Source: Deltaproteobacteria bacterium | GTDB taxonomy: Bacteria > Desulfobacterota > Syntrophorhabdia > Syntrophorhabdales > Syntrophorhabdaceae | DNA length: 64,000 bases | Direction of reading: 5' to 3' | Assembly: GCA_022711595.1 (NCBI GenBank) | Contig: JAKLET010000002.1 | Location: 1 to 64,000 of the forward strand | Shown here: piece by piece, positions 61,119-64,000 of the stretch | How the letters are laid out: each line of letters opens with the position of its first letter | Position numbering within the stretch: the stretch's first letter is position 1 | The notes under the pieces: model-generated | The model's database searches: none | The model's input: the letters and a program-made list of their open reading frames with translations, nothing else | What the model was told of the DNA's origin: nothing | Made by a program: the position numbers and the translations under genes

Positions 61119-62699
61119 CTATATGTGCACAAAGGCCTTTGTGACCGTTTCTTCGCGCACGGGTCGCGTGATCAACGCTATGGTGATGAAAACGATGAAC
61201 GACACGGGCAGCGCGATTATCTGGGGGTCGATCATGTTCCAGGGGTGGCCGGCAAGGGTTTCGACATTGAAGAGCTTTTTGCAGAGGCCGAAGGCCTTTG
61301 CCTCCTGTTCGTGGAAAAAGAGCATCCACAAAAGGGATATGGCGAAACCGGACAGGATACTTGCCTTTGCCGCCGCCCTGGTGGCCCGCCTCCAGTAGAG
61401 CGCGAAGAGGTAGGCAGGGATGAAGGTGGCGCCGCAAAGGGAGAAAAAGAAGGCCGTTGCGACGGCCACAACGCTTTCGGGAAGTATGAGGCCGATGATC
61501 AGCGTGGCGAAAATGCTGAAGACTATCCCCACCCTCGTGACGATCGTTGTTTCTGCAACGGACCGTCCCTTCAGAAGCGCCTGTTCGAAGATGTCCCGGG
61601 AGAGTGACGTCCCGAGGGCGTGGAACTGGCTGCTGCCGGCGCTCATGGCCGCTGACATGAGGGCGACAAGGAAAAGCGCCACGAACCACTGCGGATAGAA
61701 GCGGTCGATGTAGAGCGGGATTATCTTGTCGATGTTGCCGCCGACAGCCATGATGGGCAGCTCGGTGTACACGTTGTAAAAGCGCACGTTCGTCAGCGCC
61801 CCCACCGCGTAGGCTATCGCCGTTGTGCACAGGATGAAGATGGCCGTGAAGGGCACGGAACGGTTCAGCTCCCTGTCGGATTTAAGGGTCATGAAGCGCA
61901 CGTTGAGCTGGGGCTGGCCGATGACGCCAATGCCGACGCCCATGATCATCGTGGTTATGACATACCACCAGATGGGTGAGAATGATCGCGGCATGGACGT
62001 GAATCCCCTGTGCCCTGCCTCCTGGAGAAAGAGAGGTATCATGGGTGTGATCGTTTCGAGGCTGCGGTGCGCGGTTGTTATGCCGCCAAGGGAATGATAG
62101 GTCGTGATACCGATGGCGACCATGGCAATGACCATTATGACGCCCTGGAAGGCGGATGTGTAGAGAACGCCCTTGAGGCCGCCCCATATGACGAAGCAGG
62201 CGGTTATGAGCAGGAAGGCGAGAAAGGCAGTCGAAAAAGGGATGTTGAGGTAGACCTCAATAAAGCGTGAGATCCCTATGAGCACTGCCGCGGTGTAGAC
62301 AGGCATGAAGATGAGCACGACAAGCCCCGAGAAGCCCTGGATGAACCTTGATTCATAGCGCCTTCCCAACAGCTCCGCGAAGGTGTGCGCGTCAAGGGCC
62401 TTGCCCATCTTGCGGGTCCTTTTGCCGAAGATGATAAAGGCAATCCAGACCCCTATCATGATATTGAAAAAGGAGAGCCAGGTGAGGCCAAAGCCGTACA
62501 GCGCGCTCACCCCGCCGAAACCGATGATGGCCGAGGTGCTGATGTATGTGGCGCCGTAGCTCAGGCCCATCGTGACGGGATGGACCTGCCTGCCGGCAAG
62601 GAGATAGTCGGAGACCGTAACGGTCCTGCGGTAGCCGAGGTAGCTGAAATAGACCGTAATAACGAGATAGATAAGGATGAAGGTTATCAGATAGAACAT
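61119..62699 (-). CDS. Sodium:solute symporter family protein
   Basis: A 526-residue integral membrane protein with about 13 membrane segments, of the SSS (PutP/ActP) family that couples sodium to uptake of an organic solute. Family cues are LAGRQVHPVTMGLSYGATYIS, AYAVGALTNVRFYN and MSAAMSAGSSQFHALGTSLS. The substrate (acetate, a short acid, proline or other) is not readable. It follows, by 6 bp, a small gene typical of SSS pairs. Confidence 0.9.
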   Translation of the reverse strand: MFYLITFILIYLVITVYFSYLGYRRTVTVSDYLLAGRQVHPVTMGLSYGATYISTSAIIGFGGVSALYGFGLTWLSFFNIMIGVWIAFIIFGKRTRKMGKALDAHTFAELLGRRYESRFIQGFSGLVVLIFMPVYTAAVLIGISRFIEVYLNIPFSTAFLAFLLITACFVIWGGLKGVLYTSAFQGVIMVIAMVAIGITTYHSLGGITTAHRSLETITPMIPLFLQEAGHRGFTSMPRSFSPIWWYVITTMIMGVGIGVIGQPQLNVRFMTLKSDRELNRSVPFTAIFILCTTAIAYAVGALTNVRFYNVYTELPIMAVGGNIDKIIPLYIDRFYPQWFVALFLVALMSAAMSAGSSQFHALGTSLSRDIFEQALLKGRSVAETTIVTRVGIVFSIFATLIIGLILPESVVAVATAFFFSLCGATFIPAYLFALYWRRATRAAAKASILSGFAISLLWMLFFHEQEAKAFGLCKKLFNVETLAGHPWNMIDPQIIALPVSFIVFITIALITRPVREETVTKAFVHI

Positions 62700-62705
62700 G
62701 GGGTC

Positions 62706-62891
62706 TCAGGGGAGCTTTTCGATGAGCTCGATCTCCTCGCGCTCCCACTGGATCTCTTCGCGGTAGTCGCCTTCCTTTTCGGTGGCGCCCCTGTGCCAGT
62801 TGATAATTCCGTAGATGATGCAGAACACCATAGAGAGAATTGTCAGTGCGTAGCCGGAGAAAATCCAGGGATCGGAGAAACCGAGCATCAT
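62706..62891 (-). CDS. Symporter small accessory protein
   Basis: A 61-residue protein with one membrane segment (about 10-30, GYALTILSMVFCIIYGII) and a charged tail (HRGATEKEGDYREEIQ). Small proteins of this kind often precede SSS transporters and are needed for their activity or stability. The ATG at 62891 has TAGGA nearby; the ATG three bases later is equivalent. Confidence 0.75.
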   Translation of the reverse strand: MMLGFSDPWIFSGYALTILSMVFCIIYGIINWHRGATEKEGDYREEIQWEREEIELIEKLP

Positions 62892-62950
62892 CCTATTTGA
62901 TTAGCACGGCGATTTTTTACCTGTCAAGCAATTAATGTGCAAAAAAGGGG

Positions 62951-62978
62951 TTGACAAATACGGGAACAAAAGTAAAAT
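62951..62978 (+). promoter_or_regulatory. Promoter of the pentapeptide-repeat gene
   Basis: TTGACA (62951-62956), 16 bp, TAAAAT (62973-62978). The leader runs about 125 nt to the ATG and contains a CAGAGA/TCTCTG hairpin and a terminator-like hairpin. Confidence 0.55.
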
Positions 62979-63050
62979 GAATATATAAATTGACTATATA
63001 ACTCGGGTTCAGAGATAGAAGTTGTCTCTGGAGGGTTATGCGGGATGGTC

Positions 63051-63090
63051 GGGCCGCCATCCGGGAAACCGGATGGCGGCCCTTTATTAT
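63051..63090 (+). terminator. Terminator-like hairpin inside the leader
   Basis: A perfect 14-bp stem (63051-63064 with 63069-63082) with a GAAA tetraloop followed by TTTATTAT. It lies between the promoter and the pentapeptide gene, so it would attenuate that message. A 65-codon frame starting at 63038, with GGAGGG before it, runs through the hairpin and into the gene in another frame. Confidence 0.6.
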
Positions 63091-63110
63091 ACTCATCAAA
63101 GGAGGGTTTT

Positions 63111-63476
63111 ATGAGGAAGACAGCAGTTTTATTGATGGTCCTGATCATCGGATCTTTTATGTTCTTACCGGGCGACGGGCTCTCTTTCAATCCTCAGGAT
63201 ATGCAGAAGCTCAATACTACGAACAAATGCAATAATTGCGATCTGTCAAAGGCGAACCTTGCCGGCATCGATTTATACGGCGCAAATCTTGCGGGGGCAA
63301 ACCTGAGCGGGGCGAACCTCAAGGGGACAATATTCGGGGATGCAGACCTGAACGGCGCCAACCTTCAGGGAGCTACGGCTGACAAGGAGACAAATTTTTC
63401 CGGGGCCAAACTATCCAATACTATCTGGATGGACGGGAAGAAATGCAAGGCAGGCTCAATAGGGAAGTGCAAGTAG
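63111..63476 (+). CDS. Secreted pentapeptide-repeat protein
   Basis: A 121-residue exported protein. A signal peptide (about 1-25) is followed by a Cys pair (NKCNNCDLSK) and then about eight pentapeptide units of A(N/D)LxG type (ANLAG, ANLSG, ANLKG, ADLNG, ANLQG), which fold as a right-handed beta-helix. A Cys-rich end (KKCKAGSIGKCK) closes it. The ATG at 63111 has GGAGGG at good spacing. The role is unknown; export and Cys pairs suggest a disulfide-stabilised periplasmic protein. Confidence 0.85.
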   Translation: MRKTAVLLMVLIIGSFMFLPGDGLSFNPQDMQKLNTTNKCNNCDLSKANLAGIDLYGANLAGANLSGANLKGTIFGDADLNGANLQGATADKETNFSGAKLSNTIWMDGKKCKAGSIGKCK

Positions 63477-63521
63477 TTTCAGGCAGTGTGTTGATCGCGG
63501 GTTGACGCTTAAAAATATAGC

Positions 63522-63551
63522 TTGGACTTTTTAAGGTCATTCCGTTAGAAT
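63522..63551 (+). promoter_or_regulatory. Candidate promoter for the TPR lipoprotein gene
   Basis: TTGGAC (63522-63527), 18 bp, TAGAAT (63546-63551), about 44 bp before the start codon. Confidence 0.4.
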
Positions 63552-63594
63552 GATGGGGCTTCCTGTATAAAAAAACAATACGATGCGAGGCCCC

Positions 63595-64000
63595 ATGAAA
63601 TATCTTGTTATTGTCTTTCTTGTGTGCGCGGTCGTTGTTTCCGCAGGCTGTTCCGGGAGTGAAAGCGATGGAATGACCGCGCAGGAATACTATAAAAAGG
63701 CCTATCAGTTCATTGACGCCGGTTATCCGGTGGAGGCCATAGAACTTCTCGACCTTGCCATCAAGAAGGACCCCGGCTACTTCGAGGCTTATTACAACCG
63801 CGGCGTCGTTTATTACCTCATGAAGAACTACAAGGCGGCGATATGGGATCTTTCAAAGGCAATATCCATAAATCCTAAAAGCTCGGAGGCATACGCGAGC
63901 CGTGGTGAGGTGTACGAGATGATGAAGGAGAGCGAAAAGGCGTACAGCGATTACAGAACGGCGGCCCGGATGGGAAACAAGGGAGCACAGAAATATCTTA
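63595..64000 (+). CDS. TPR-repeat lipoprotein (partial)
   Basis: The frame runs off the right edge after 135 codons. A lipoprotein signal (about 1-19) ends in the lipobox VSAGC. Two to three TPR units follow (YYKKAYQFIDAGYPVEAIEL, FEAYYNRGVVYYLMKNYKAA, SEAYASRGEVYEMMKESEKA), each of 34 residues, which suggests a protein-binding scaffold on the outer membrane. The ATG at 63595 has GAGG upstream; an in-frame ATG at 63583 is less likely. Confidence 0.85.
   Translation, partial: MKYLVIVFLVCAVVVSAGCSGSESDGMTAQEYYKKAYQFIDAGYPVEAIELLDLAIKKDPGYFEAYYNRGVVYYLMKNYKAAIWDLSKAISINPKSSEAYASRGEVYEMMKESEKAYSDYRTAARMGNKGAQKYL

Overview
The window reads as one gene-dense stretch of chromosome from an anaerobic Gram-negative bacterium, most like a Desulfobacterota (delta-proteobacterial) syntroph or acetogen-like fermenter. 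Gram-negative envelope genes are everywhere: tolQ/tolR, a TonB/TolA-type protein, lolA, lnt and an lpxC. The anaerobic lifestyle is inferred from pyruvate phosphate dikinase, a CooC-type nickel ATPase for carbon monoxide dehydrogenase, FdhD for formate dehydrogenase, a HesB-like selenoprotein, and a small protein resembling the TM1266 regulator of iron hydrogenases. The genus is not settled by what can be seen. No rRNA, tRNA, CRISPR array, transposase or phage gene was found.

Layout. 1-3102: a large seven-PAS sensor (minus strand), running off the left edge. 3441-10401: glyQ-glyS-ppdK and dusB, all minus. 10674-15551: two lipoproteins, a small unknown gene, lepA and hemW. 15552-15862: a strong promoter and strong terminator bracket an apparently noncoding, structured RNA. 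15863-19572: tolQ-tolR-tonB/tolA-uppP, a small gene and a clusterless MutY-like glycosylase. 19557-22082: a membrane protein, the Sec-containing HesB-like protein, a small secreted protein and a DUF523-DUF1722 protein. 22286-28198: an orphan GNAT protein behind a sigma54-type promoter, then a three-gene AttEFGH-like ABC export operon. 28485-34426: a Pat-like protein acetyltransferase, a DUF2071-like protein, fdhD, a zinc dehydrogenase and nudC. 34599-40877: an unknown gene, a membrane cytochrome c, then hrcA-grpE-dnaJ facing htpG (dnaK is absent). 41107-46546: potassium channel, cooC, plsC, ftsK and lolA. 46621-48452: an LpxC fused to a response-regulator receiver domain, plus an anchored protein. 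48619-53231: phoH-pgpH-ybeY-lnt. 53483-56780: two divergent acyl-CoA synthetases. 56879-64000: rnc, an anchored unknown, a MORN protein, an L,D-transpeptidase, a TM1266-like protein, a sodium:solute symporter with its small partner, a pentapeptide-repeat protein and a TPR lipoprotein cut by the right edge.

Themes. The most striking protein is the receiver-LpxC fusion, which would place the committed step of lipid A synthesis under direct phosphorelay control. The most easily mis-annotated gene is the HesB-like selenoprotein, whose UGA is followed by a SECIS-like hairpin. The most unusual DNA is a set of degenerate short-period repeats (7, 8, 9 and about 10 bp) that fill many gaps between genes, often as inverted arms; the 9-bp class recurs in at least nine gaps. 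Several genes (small gene at 18546, potassium channel at 41107, and more loosely tolQ and hrcA) have a promoter so close to the start codon, with no Shine-Dalgarno, that leaderless or near-leaderless mRNAs are plausible.
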